Positions 36,509-48,073 of a DNA stretch of 64,000 bases are shown here, one piece after another. Within the stretch, counting starts at the first letter, position 1. Each line of letters starts with the position of its first letter. Origin of the DNA: Warburgia ugandensis (lineage: Eukaryota > Streptophyta > Magnoliopsida > Canellales > Canellaceae). The stretch covers positions 51,201,257-51,265,256 of the forward strand of contig CP141128.1 of the NCBI GenBank assembly GCA_035236585.1, in the 5' to 3' direction. Under the pieces are notes generated by a model. The model had not been told where the DNA came from. It searched no databases and was given only the letters and a program-made list of their open reading frames with translations. The position numbers and the translations under genes are program-made.

Positions 36509-39068
36509 TGTAATGACCCCAATTTTTGTAATATTAAAACCCCATGAAAAGTTTCGTTTTAAAGATAAGGTCATTTTGGTCATTTCACTAGTCGCCTTGA
36601 CTAAACCCAGGAATTTGATCCTAAAAATGGGTCCATTAGATGCGTCTCGGAAAAAGGAATCCAACGAGACCAAAATCACCCAAAACGGAGTTAAAATGAG
36701 CAAGTTATGGCCCTTTGAAGTTCAGGGGCAAAACTGTAAATTTTACAAAAACGACTTAACCTGAAAAACATAGGGGCCCGTTTTGATACGGGTACCCTGT
36801 CCTCTTCAACCTCTAGAGGGTTCTAGAATGGCAGTGATTGGAGGAGAAATCACCGCCATTCAAAGGTGGTGAGAGCCCCCTCTAGAACCCTCTATTAGCT
36901 CTATAAATAGAGCTCTTGGGTGCCTTTAATGGCAAAGCCCAAAACGCTGGAGAAAACCCATCATGGAGCAGTGACCAAGAGGGGAAAATGTGGAGAGAAA
37001 ACTAGCCACGAAGCAGGTACGCTCAAAATCTCCCCAAACCCATCTCACCCATAGTCCTAGGCTCAGTTTCCCTAGGTTTTTGCATAAAAATCCATGGAGA
37101 ATAGGCCCCTAGGGAGTCACCAAGGACCCTGGGACGTCCTCAGGGCTGCATTGGTTCCTCAGGGATGAGCCAGGGCATCCCAAGGACGCCCCGGTCCCCC
37201 AACGACGGAAACGCCCAATTCGGATGAGACGCGTCGAACGCGTCTGAGAGGAAACCAACGGGCACGTCCGTAGACGTGCCCGCTAAAGAGAAGGACGGGC
37301 AGAGACTTTTGGTTCCTTAAGGAAGCTAGGGTGCACGTCGTAGATGCGCAGCGCCCTAGCATTCCGTCATTTTGTCTTTAAAGAGTCTATGTACATACGA
37401 CACTAAAATGCTTATAACTTGAAATCTAGAGCTCCGATTGAGGGGCCACAAAAGGCGTTGTATCCGTGTCGACGACGCGGACACATCCAAACTATAAAAT
37501 CCCTGATCAAGGCCCAATAAAAGGTGGGCATGACCCTTAGAATAGGATGGTGGCGCGTGGCCACTAGACCTTTGGAAATTTGATAATACCAAGGCCCAAT
37601 TAGGACCTTAGGACACCCATAGGCATAGGGATGGACCCCTAATGCCTAAGTAATAAGACCTAACTATTGTAAAACCCATAAAAGATGGGTTAAACTAACC
37701 TTGAGTCCCCAAACCTTGTTCAGGAGCGTACGAGGACAAATGGGTTAGCGTGACCTAGCCAGGTAGGTGCTCTATCACTATTAGATTCTTTTAAAAGAAC
37801 TATTATTATTTTGAGAACATATGTTTTAAATATATGACTTGATTTGCATGACTTAATTCAGCATGCATGATAAATGCTTTGTACATAGCCATGTTTTGAA
37901 ATGATTGCATATACATTATGCACATATATGGGCTGCAAACAAGTGCATACATTGCATGATTTAAGTACTTGCAAAGATTGCATGTCGTTGAGGGTTGCCA
38001 AAAGACGCTGGAGTGCCGAGGGCCAGGCAGTTGTGAGGGGCCCAAAGAGGACAAGTTTAACAAGAGGTTTTGGCTTCTTTAATCTTATGTGATTTGGGCA
38101 AGTAAGCCCGTGGGTGCTATGCCGAGGGGTCTGGGTTGGCCACCCGGCCTCTACCACTAATAGGTGGATGGGTACCACGCCAAAAAAGAGGCAAGTCCCT
38201 ACGTCGATTGCATGTGGTACAGGGGGCTACCACTGGTGTCATGGCACTAGGTCGACGTGTCATAGGCCCCATGGAGGCTATGACCGAGTGTCCTCAAGTA
38301 CCCGGGGTCCACACGGCAAGGAGGTCGTGGGCATAGTGGACCCTATGGTTTGATTATTTATGTGTATTGCATATGGCATGATATGAGATTGGTCGACCAT
38401 ACCATACTAGAAATCCATGAGTTGGATTCCATGAAGCATTTTATGCATATCATGATGTTATGATATATATATATATGATACTTTCGATTTTGGATTATAT
38501 GATCCTCTAAGTCATTAGTATTTTAGTTTGACAATGGATTTTGATGTCGATATTGAACTTGAGAATTTAGACATGCACATGTTTTGGAAAGAGCATATGA
38601 TTTTAAAACATCACATGCATTACAAAACTAGTAGTGATAGACTCCTACTGAGTATAGTAGATACTCACCCTATCCTTAACATTTTTCAAGATAATTCCAC
38701 CCATAAATAGTAGATGTCTCAGGAGATATTAGTGTTATGAGCAAGTGGATCAAAAAGAAGAAAGTTATACATGTAAGTAAACTCTCAACCCTTTGGACAT
38801 GAAGTTGTATTTAATTACAGTTGGGCTGTGTGCTGTGACTGGAAAGACCTGGGGAAAAATATTTATGATTTTTGAAGTTTTTCAAAAACCACTTTGGTTG
38901 TTGTGAAGGCAAATGACACTCTGGGTTTTCAAAAAAATGAGTTTAAAACTAATGGTTTTCCGCTGCATTGCATGTTTTTTTTAGAATGGTTTTCAAATAG
39001 GGATGCATCCCGCCTTAGGAAATTAGGTATTGCATTTAAAAATGCATGAGAAAACCCGGGTCGTCACA
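36509..39068 (+). repeat. 5' LTR of element G (2560 bp)
   Basis: TGTAATGACCCCAATTTTTG...AACCCGGGTCGTCACA. It carries the TATA box at 36901-36910 and the CpG-rich near-palindrome at 37461-37484. Compared with the 3' LTR it lacks about 30 bp of the hairpin region near 36860. Confidence 0.92.
36901..36910 (+). promoter_or_regulatory. TATA box of the G 5' LTR
   Basis: AGCTCTATAAATAGAGCT; transcription of G would begin shortly downstream, near the GCTCTTGGGTGCC block shared by all copies. Confidence 0.7.
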
Positions 39069-39070
39069 GT

Positions 39071-39083
39071 TGGTATCAGAGCC
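39071..39083 (+). other. Primer binding site of element G (initiator tRNA-Met)
   Basis: TGGTATCAGAGCC starts two bases after the 5' LTR. It is the same PBS as in element A and is intact. Confidence 0.92.
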
Positions 39084-42000
39084 CAGGTTTTATCCTTTCA
39101 CAACTAGTCTAGCATGTCCAAGGGTCATGGACAATAGAGAAAATTAAGAATAAGTAGTATGAAAAGGAGTAGTAGAGATGACTACTTCTATTTGAGGATT
39201 ATAATATTAATGACTCAGGACATTTCGCCATAAACACATAGGTGAAAAAGGAGATAGTCCTAGCAAATACTTAGATATTGGATTGCTTGAATCCTATCAA
39301 AATTATAGGAAATAAGAATTATTGTGCAGCGGTGCAAAGATGAAATCTCATATAAGGATCATATTATGATGAGAATGAATGAATGAAGATGATTAATGGA
39401 CTTGTTAATAGATAGTGTTGGCCTGCAATAAAGTAATCTTATCAAAGGTGAGAAAAAATCAAAAGACCTAGATAGCTATCTTACCATCATAAAGAATATC
39501 AGAATATGAGTACACTATCACAAGGATGTGATATATGAGATGTAAAGACAGACTTTGAGAAAATTTTGATGATAATAGGGATAAGCATACAAGATGATAC
39601 TAGGGGATAACTGTGACTTGTACTAGATCACAAAGGTATGAATCTTGAAAGACTGAGCTCAATTTTGGTACCTTAATTGAAGTCTTATAAAGAGTAAAGA
39701 GCTATTGAATAAAAACTACTTGAGTATTATGGAACAAATCCAGAGATGCATACAAGTGACATATTATGTGATAGAATTCAACTGAGTTATCAAAAGATTT
39801 TTGACGATAATATTGGGGATGATAGAAGATTGATCCTGACATGAACTTGTGAGAAAAGTATAGCATGACCAAAACATCAATACCATTATTAAGACATTGT
39901 ATGAATTTTATTGAGGCTATAGGCAATTGAGGATTTCAATGATCTTAAGACGGTTGAGAATTTTTGAGAAGCATTCAGTTATGATGAAGTATCAATTATA
40001 TGCAACGAAGCATATGGAGACATTGATCTAGGTAAACCAAATGAGGATATTGAAGAAAAGAGAGAAAGAGATAGAGATGTAACTATAAGTATTCAATGAA
40101 TATTGAATAATCAAAGGAAGAAGATCATGACTCTATGAAGATACATACAATTCTAACATCTTGAATCCTATAGGAGGGAAGATCAAACAAATGCAAAGGA
40201 ATAATACTAGGTGAGTTGATGATCTTATTGTAAAAGAGTATCAAAGAGAGGAAGCATATGGGGTTTAAGACTTTGAGTAGAGTATCGAATTTCAGGAGAT
40301 TACGTGACAAGAAATTTTCGAAGAATGGTGACCAACTAGAAATTAAAATTCTACAAATAGTTTGATATCAATTATTACAATTAGATTCTTATCAGATCCA
40401 TTAACTTATGGGGAACACCAATGGATATAATAAAAAGGAAAATTTGGTGATATCCTACCTTGCCACTACATGAGTGAATAAAGGAATTAAGCCGGGACAA
40501 TAACTTGTCCATTTAGCAATAGGGTACCATCATGGATCAAATGAAGGTCCTGCTATCATAAATTGGAAGACCAAATATCTTAAGACCATCATTGAGTGTT
40601 GTTAACTAAATGAAGGCATCCCACCCTAATTAATCAAGTATGTTAGTAGTTGAAGTTATATACTCAGAAGGACGTTATAAGTCTTTAGACTTGAGTACTT
40701 GTTAGGCTAAGTCATTTGAGGGTATAAGGCTAGTTGATTAGGCCACATCATGAAGTTGATTAGGCCACATCATGGAGGAGCTACAAGTACAATAAATACA
40801 GTAACAACTGAGATAGGATCATAAATAAATAAATAAAAATAAAAAATAAAATAAGAAGTGATCTAAACCAATGTGAAAGGTTTTTCAAACCTTAGTGGCT
40901 ACCATGACAAGGTGAAGAAATTACTTTGAGTCTGAAAACTACTACAGACTTTGATTGAAAGGAAGGTAGATAAGTTCCGATCACTCTAGAGGCCCTTGAG
41001 CTTATAATGTATCTGGGAAGAGATCAATAGGTAATCAAATAAAGTCTTTCTATGTCTAAGAAAATGTTTATGCTTATCTAAGTATTGTAAAACTTGTGGA
41101 GTTAACAACTTCAGTACAATTTGATATAATCGCTATTGGAGACGAATTATTGCTATTCTAAGCTAAGTATGAGAAGGCACTTAAAAGATAAAATAAGGAG
41201 GCACTTGAAGAATAAAATTTGAGGAATTGAGAAAATCATTACTTACTAGTATACCTCTTGACAATATAGACTGCATGATTGACAATAAAGCCTTGGTAAA
41301 AGATTGCACGATATATTGACATAGGGGATGGAAGGAGAAAAGGTGAGATGGCTAGCACACTATAAGGTAAGATTTGATAACCAAATAGTTAGTTGTTATG
41401 AGCATATACCAAGTACTAAAAATCAATTAAAGGAATTTCTTAAGGACTAACCCTACTGGATTGAGTATAGAACTTTTGAACTAGAAGGTAACGAAGAAAA
41501 CCATCAAGCAAAGAAAGGACAAAGAGGATGATGACAAAGGATTCAACCGTGACCTAGTAAGGGTATCCGGTGATGAATAAGAGACTCTTTGCTTTGCATA
41601 AATAGGAACATTATTAACACTCCTAATAACAAATTGATGTGAATAGTGAGATAGGCCTCTAGAAGAGAACAATTGACCATGATATATTTGACATGAGTAT
41701 GCAGAAACTCTTCAAGAAGAAAAAAAGCATTTGATGACTTCAGCATCTATGAAACTTGATGAACAATTTGGATGTCCTAATCATAATATGAGGTAGTATT
41801 AATGATGGAAGATGGTACTAATTGGCTTTCATGATTTTATTTTGAATATAACCTTGGTCGAGGAATCAAGTCACGTATGGAAAACAATAGACAGTTGAAA
41901 TTCGAAGTTAATCAAGGGTTTCGCTATAGAGCACAGGATACCATATTAGTTATTGAAGTATCTTGGAGACAAGGGTAAGAAGCAAAGTTAGACACAATAG

Positions 42001-42437
42001 AAAGAAGGTAACTTTTTGGACTTGTGGATAATGAAAGAGATCACTAGATGAAAAGGATTATCCTATGATATTCAAAATAGGAGAAATAAGATAATATGAT
42101 CTTGAAAGAAGTATATGCATGAGCAATGAAGCATGATCTTACGAGGAGACTATCTTATACATGATGAGATAAGTATAGGAATCTAAGGAATTCAAGATAG
42201 ATGAAGTACTGCTAGGAAACAGTATTGTTAAATCGGCACGTACGAGAGTATGGCACTGAATCAGAGTACGCAGCGAAAACAGGCCCTTATAGGTGAGGCC
42301 TTATAGGAGGAACAATGGAAATAATAAATTGAGGATGAACCTAGAATTGATTCCTAGAGGGGAATGCATTCACCAAGAAATCATCTAAGAGACAAATACC
42401 TGGAAAATAACAAGTTATGGAATTTTGAGGACGAAAT

Positions 42438-42456
42438 TCTTTTAAGGGGGTAATAA
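42438..42456 (+). other. Polypurine tract region of element G
   Basis: TTTTAAGGGGGTAATAA lies directly before the TG of the 3' LTR. The run AAGGGGG is the probable second-strand primer; the few bases after it are also usual in this group. Confidence 0.75.
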
Positions 42457-45006
42457 TGTAATGACCCCAATTTTTGTAATATTAAAATCCCATGAAAAGT
42501 TCAGTTTTAAAGATAAGGGCATTTTGGTCATTTCACTAGTTTCCTTGACTAAATCTAGGAATTTGGTCCTAAAAGAGGTGTCATTAGATGCGTCTCAGAA
42601 AAAGGAATCCAACGAGACCAAAATCACCCAAAACAGAGTTAAAATGAGCAAGTTATGGTCCTTTGAAGTTCAGGGGCAAAACTGAAATTTTACAAAAATG
42701 ACTTAACCTGAAAAACACAGGGGCCCGTTTTGATACGGGCACCCCGTCGTCTTCAACCTCTAGAGGGTTCTAGAACGGCGGTGATTGGAGGAGAAATCAC
42801 AGCCATTCTGGAGGTTTCTCCACCGCCATTCAAAGGCGGTGAGAGCCCCCTCCAGAACCCTCTCTTAGCTCTATAAATAGAGCTCTTGGGTGCCTCTAAT
42901 GGCAGCCCAAAATGTTGGAGAAAACCCATCGTGGAGCAATGACCAAGAGGGGAAAACATGGATAGAAAACCAGCCACAAAGCAGGTATGTTAAAAACTCC
43001 CCAAACCCATCTCACCCATAGTCCTAAGCTCAGTTTCCCTAGGTTTTTGCATAAAAATCCATGGAGAATAGGCCCCTAAGGAGTCACCAAGGACCCTGGG
43101 ACGTCCCCAGGGCCACACTGGTTCCTCAGGGATGAACCAGGGCATCCCAAGGATGCCCCGGTCCCCCAATGACGAAAACGCCCAATTCGGACGAGAAGGA
43201 CGGGCGGAGAAGTACCGCGTGTCTGCAGACGCGCCCGCTGTGGCGGACACCACAGACACGCAGTGCGTCAACTTTTGGTTCCTTAAGGAAGCTAGGGCGC
43301 ATGTCGCAGACGCGTAGCGCCCTAGCATTCCGACTTTTTGTCTTTAAAGACTCTATGTACATATGACACTAAAACGCTTATAACTTGAGATCTAGAGCTC
43401 CGATTGAGGCGCCGCAAAAGGCGTTGTGTCCGTGTCGACGACGCGGACACATCCAAACTATAAAATCCATGATCAGGGCCCAATAAAAGGTGGTCATGAC
43501 CCTTAGAATAGGATGGTGGCGCATGGTCACTAGACCTTCGGAAAATTGATAATACCTAGGCCCAATTAGGATCTTAGGACACCCATAGGCATAGGGATGG
43601 ACCCCTAATGCCTAAGTAATAAGACCCAACTACTCTAAAACCCATAAAAGATGGGTCAAACTAACCTTGAGTCCCCAAACCATGTTCAGGAGCATACGAG
43701 GACAAATGGGTTAGCGCGACCTAGCCAGGTAGGTGCTCTATCACTATTAGATTCTTTTAAAAGAACTATTATTATTTTGAGAACATATGTTTTAAATATA
43801 TGACTTGATTTGCATGACTTAATTCAGCATGTATGATAAATGCTTTGTACATAGCCATGTTTTGAAATAATTGCATATACATTATGCACATATATGGGTT
43901 GCATACAAGTGCATACATTGCATGATTTAAGTACTTGCAAAGATTGCATGTCCTTGAGGGTTGCCAAAAGACACTGGAGTGCCGAGGGCCAAGCAATTGT
44001 GAGGGACCCAAAGAGGACAAGTTTAACAAGAGGTTTTGGCTTCTTTAATCTTATGTGATTTGGGCAAGTAAGCCCGTGGGTGCTATGCCGAGGGGTCTGG
44101 GTTGGCCACCCGGCCTCTACCACTAATAGGTGGATGGGTACCACGCCCAAAAAGAGGCAAGTCCCTACGTCGATTGCATGTGGTACAGGGGGCTACCACT
44201 GGTGTCACGGCACTGGGTCGACGTGTTATAGGCCCCGTGGAGGCTATGACCGAGTGTCCTCAGGTACCCAGGGACCATACGGCGAGGAGGTCGTGGGCAT
44301 AGTGGACCCTATGGTTTGATGATTTATGTGTATTGCATATGGCATGATATGAGGTTGGTCGACCATACCATACCAGAAATCCTTGAGTTGGATTCCATGA
44401 AGCATTTTATGCATATCATGATGTTATGATATATATATATATATATATGATACTTTTGATTTTGGATTATATGATCCTCTAAGTCGTTAGTATTTCAGTT
44501 TGACAATGGATTTTGACGTCTATATTGAACTTGAGAATTCAGACATGCACATGTTTTGGAAAGAGCATATGATTTTAAAACATCGCATGCATTACAAAAC
44601 TAGTAGTGATAGACTCTTACTGAGTATAGTATATACTCACCCTATCCTTAACATTTTTCAGGATAGTTCCACCTATAAATAGAAGACGTCTCAGGAGATA
44701 TTAATACTACGAGCAAGTGGATCAAAAAGAAGAAAGTTATACATGTAAGTAAACTCTCAACCCTTTGGACATGAAGTTATATTTAATTATAGTTAGTCTG
44801 TGTGTAGTGGCTAGAAAGACCTGGGGAAAATTATTGATGATTTTTGAAGTTTTTCAAAAACCACTTTGGTTGTTGTGAAGGCAAATGACACTTTGGTTGT
44901 TGTGCATTGCATGTTTTTTTAGAATGGTTTTCAAATAGGGATGCATCCCGCCTTAGGAAATTAGGTATTACATTTAAAAATGCATGAGAAAACCCGGGTC
45001 GTCACA
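42457..45006 (+). repeat. 3' LTR of element G (2550 bp)
   Basis: Same ends as the 5' LTR, with a TATA box at 42871-42880 and the near-palindrome at 43427-43450. Near 44890 a stretch present in the 5' LTR (GGGTTTTCAAAAAAATGAG and following) is missing. Confidence 0.92.
42871..42880 (+). promoter_or_regulatory. TATA box of the G 3' LTR
   Basis: The same palindromic TATA motif as in the 5' LTR; from this position it could drive transcription into flanking DNA. Confidence 0.65.
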
Positions 45007-48000
45007 CTTATGCCTATTAAAACAAACTCACAAGCCTCCAAGCTTGTATGTAAAATAGATTTCATATATATCAGACCATATGTCTGTTTACTTAGGGCTG
45101 AAATATTTCTTAGTTCCCTATTCACTTACAGTTTAGTCCTTAACCATCTTATATGTGTTTGGTTGGATCATAAGGTTTTCAAGAGATTTAATACAAGTAT
45201 TATCATTACTCTTGTCAACATAAGATCATGAGTACAATCATGTATGCATTCATCAAATCCTCCTACCTTTAAGGATTAATCTTTTTTCCCCAATCTTCCA
45301 TGATCCTGACTGATATATGTAATCTGTACATCCATACATATTGTCAATATATAAATTATGAACAATCCTATTGATCACTAGATCTGATGTTTAGAATGTT
45401 CTTTAGATCATTCGTATCAAGTATGTTTCTATTTCTAAGTCTTTGTATTTCCATCTCCTTGATCTTGATCTTTCATAGATCCATTGATTGACAATCTACA
45501 CATCTTGATAAAGATCAAGGTCCTAGATCTTCTATCATCTAGTTCTTCTTTGATCTAAGTTCAGTTATTGGATCATCCCTATGGAGGATGATCTTGGTTT
45601 TCTTCCTTAAATAATCTTTGATTAAGGGTTTGGATTATCTAATCTAATGAACTATAACAAGTATACTAATAAACATGCATACTAAGTACAATATAGTGTT
45701 CTTATTCTTATTGTTCTTGATCATCCAAGATCTAATGGATCTTGTTTGATCATCCTTATCTTACTTACTGTTTTTATTAGGGTTAGGTAATTTACTAACC
45801 TTTTATGCTCTTATTATTATTATTCAACCAGTTAATGTGCTGGTTGAAGGTAGCTTATTCAAGCCTAAATCTAGATTGCTCCTCTTATTTCCAATTGGCT
45901 AAGGCTTACTAGCTGAATGGGTGAACACAAAGTGGTTACTTCAATCCTCATGTAAGGAGGCGTTTAGACCTCACAAACATCAATGGAAGGTAGGGGGAGA
46001 GCGAGGCTTTATTAGATAACCCCTTTAACCACTATGTTCATCATTCACTAGAATGACCATAGCTCAACCTTTCATAAGGTTCCTATAAGCATGTTTACCC
46101 TAAGTACTCTTTCTAATAGATTTTAATTAAGTCCATGAATATTTATAATATGATTCATGGGGTTTATTATTCTTTTCCTAATTTGGGCCAAGGACTTGAT
46201 AATCCTTATATTGTCCTACTAACTATAACCCTTACTAATTAAGTCCAAAGTACTCCATTCTTATTTGTGTAATGAAACTCTACTTTCTCATTAGAATACA
46301 TTTTTGATATTTTATGCTTTTTATCTCATAATAAGTAGATATACTAATAACATTTAACCATAAATGAATTATAAATTCAAAGCATAAAACTACATAATTT
46401 AACATTTAATGATAATGAGGCAAGGTACTTAAAATAATTAAATCTAGCACCTTATGATAACAATGAAATCACATATCATGCTAAAGTCTAAATGTTATAC
46501 TAGCATGCTTTATAACATAATCATATTTAAAATGCTATTATATAAAATGAAACTAATTACATTAACATTTTTAGAAACCTTTACTTATGATCCAACCATT
46601 TGATCTTAGATTTTTCCCTTTGCTTAAGGGTATTAGTTCTATTTAGGGGATTTTCTTTATTAAGGTCCAAAGATCATATTGATCTATTTTTGTCATAATC
46701 CATTCATGATTTCCTTGGATTTCATCATATCAACATTCAATCTATCCATCCCAAGGATCTGCTCACACTTGTTCTCATTGATCAAGTGGGTTCCTTTGTA
46801 TTTTTAGGGTTTTTCTACCATAATGGGTAGATCCCTTAATATATATCCAAATAAACCATAGATCTTACTTTATTTCAATCGTATATCATTATTAGAACAT
46901 ATTTTCAAGATCTGATCATCTCAGATCCTGAAGAGCTAGGTAATTGGAAACTTGTTTCTTTAATACAGAAAGTTTTACTGAATATTATGTCTATTTTATC
47001 ATTTCATCAGAAAATAGAGGTTTCAAGCTTTCCATAGCTTCTTTCCGATCTCAATTTGGAGTTTAGATAGCTCCAGAATTGGATCTGGAAGTTCACAGTC
47101 TTTCCTAGGGCTTGGATTTGATCTAGGCCCAAGGAACGGACGACCCAGATCTTTCAGGTGGAAAACCAAGCCGGGTGGACATGTTCGGTTCGTCAGGCGC
47201 ATCCGCTGGGATGAACTGACAAAGCGCCCTTACGGGGACGGGACGAGCGGGACGCTCGTTGTCCGTGCACCCGTAAAGGGGATTCCCGTCTGGCGTGTCC
47301 ACTCATGGGTTTGATGAATGCACCGTCGTCTCGCTTGGGATGACGTCCCACGCTCAGTGCACGCGCCATTTTCGAAGGTGCGTCACATGTGCATCTTGGG
47401 CATCGTTAGATCCGGAGATCGGATAGTTCATTATGGACAGTCCAATCAATCCTCTCTCAATTGAGGGCCGAAAACGTCTCTGATCATTGTGAAAATTATA
47501 CCCTAGGGGTTTTGGACCCTTCTGGATCGATTGGTGCAGTCATAATTTTCATCTGAGCACTCTATCATCCAGAATTAAGGATTCTGTTGTTTACTTTATT
47601 TTTACCTTTTTATTACCAAAATAAATTACAGCAAACTAAAAATTACATAAAACAGTATTAAACATCTATAGAAAGTATTTCCACCCACCTGATTAGAGAA
47701 AAAACCTTGGTTATATGCCCAATTTTAAAAAGAATACCTTGTTGATGAAGATATGGCCTAAGATCTACCTTTCTTGAAAATTTCCGTTGTTTGAACCATT
47801 GGATCTTGAAATTGCTTTGGGGGTTTTATAGAATAGATATGTTTGAAGTTTTGGACAGTGGAATTGATCAAATTAGATCTGGAACAGAGAACCTAATTGA
47901 TTTTAGGTCTCTTGTTCTAATATAAAAAGAAAAACAAATTGAAAAGAGAGATATCTCTTGGAAATTTTGGGTTTTTGGGGAGGGATTTGAGTCTAATTTT

Positions 48001-48063
48001 TGAGGGAGAGTGAAGAAAATTTTGTGGGGATTTTATGAGAATATTTGGAAGATTTTTGGGGTT

Positions 48064-48073
48064 GTATTTATAG
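48064..48073 (-). promoter_or_regulatory. TATA box of LTR C
   Basis: The minus strand reads TGCCTATAAATACAACC, conserved with B. Confidence 0.65.

Larger units (their letters stand above)
39069..42456 (+). other. Non-coding interior of element G
   Basis: About 3.4 kb, purine-rich on the plus strand, with stops in all frames; the longest frames are under 75 codons and resemble nothing known. The first bases are the PBS; the last 40 bases (TTTTGAGGACGAAATTCTTT, then AAGGGGG) match the usual 3' end of chromovirus interiors, so the ends needed for replication are kept. A 21-bp tandem repeat (AGTTGATTAGGCCACATCATG) lies at 40732-40774. Confidence 0.75.
36509..45006 (+). mobile_element. Element G: complete 8.5-kb LTR retrotransposon without coding sequence
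   Basis: 5' LTR 36509-39068, PBS 39071-39083, interior 39069-42456, PPT just before 42457, 3' LTR 42457-45006. The target duplication is CTTAT at 36504-36508 and 45007-45011; the empty site is present in B at 25574-25578. The LTRs look about 95% alike by eye, with one indel near 36860/42800 and a larger one near the right end. The 3.4-kb interior shows no gag, protease, RT or integrase motif in any frame. It fits the large retrotransposon derivative (LARD) class: intact ends, no proteins, presumably moved by a relative such as element A. Confidence 0.9.
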
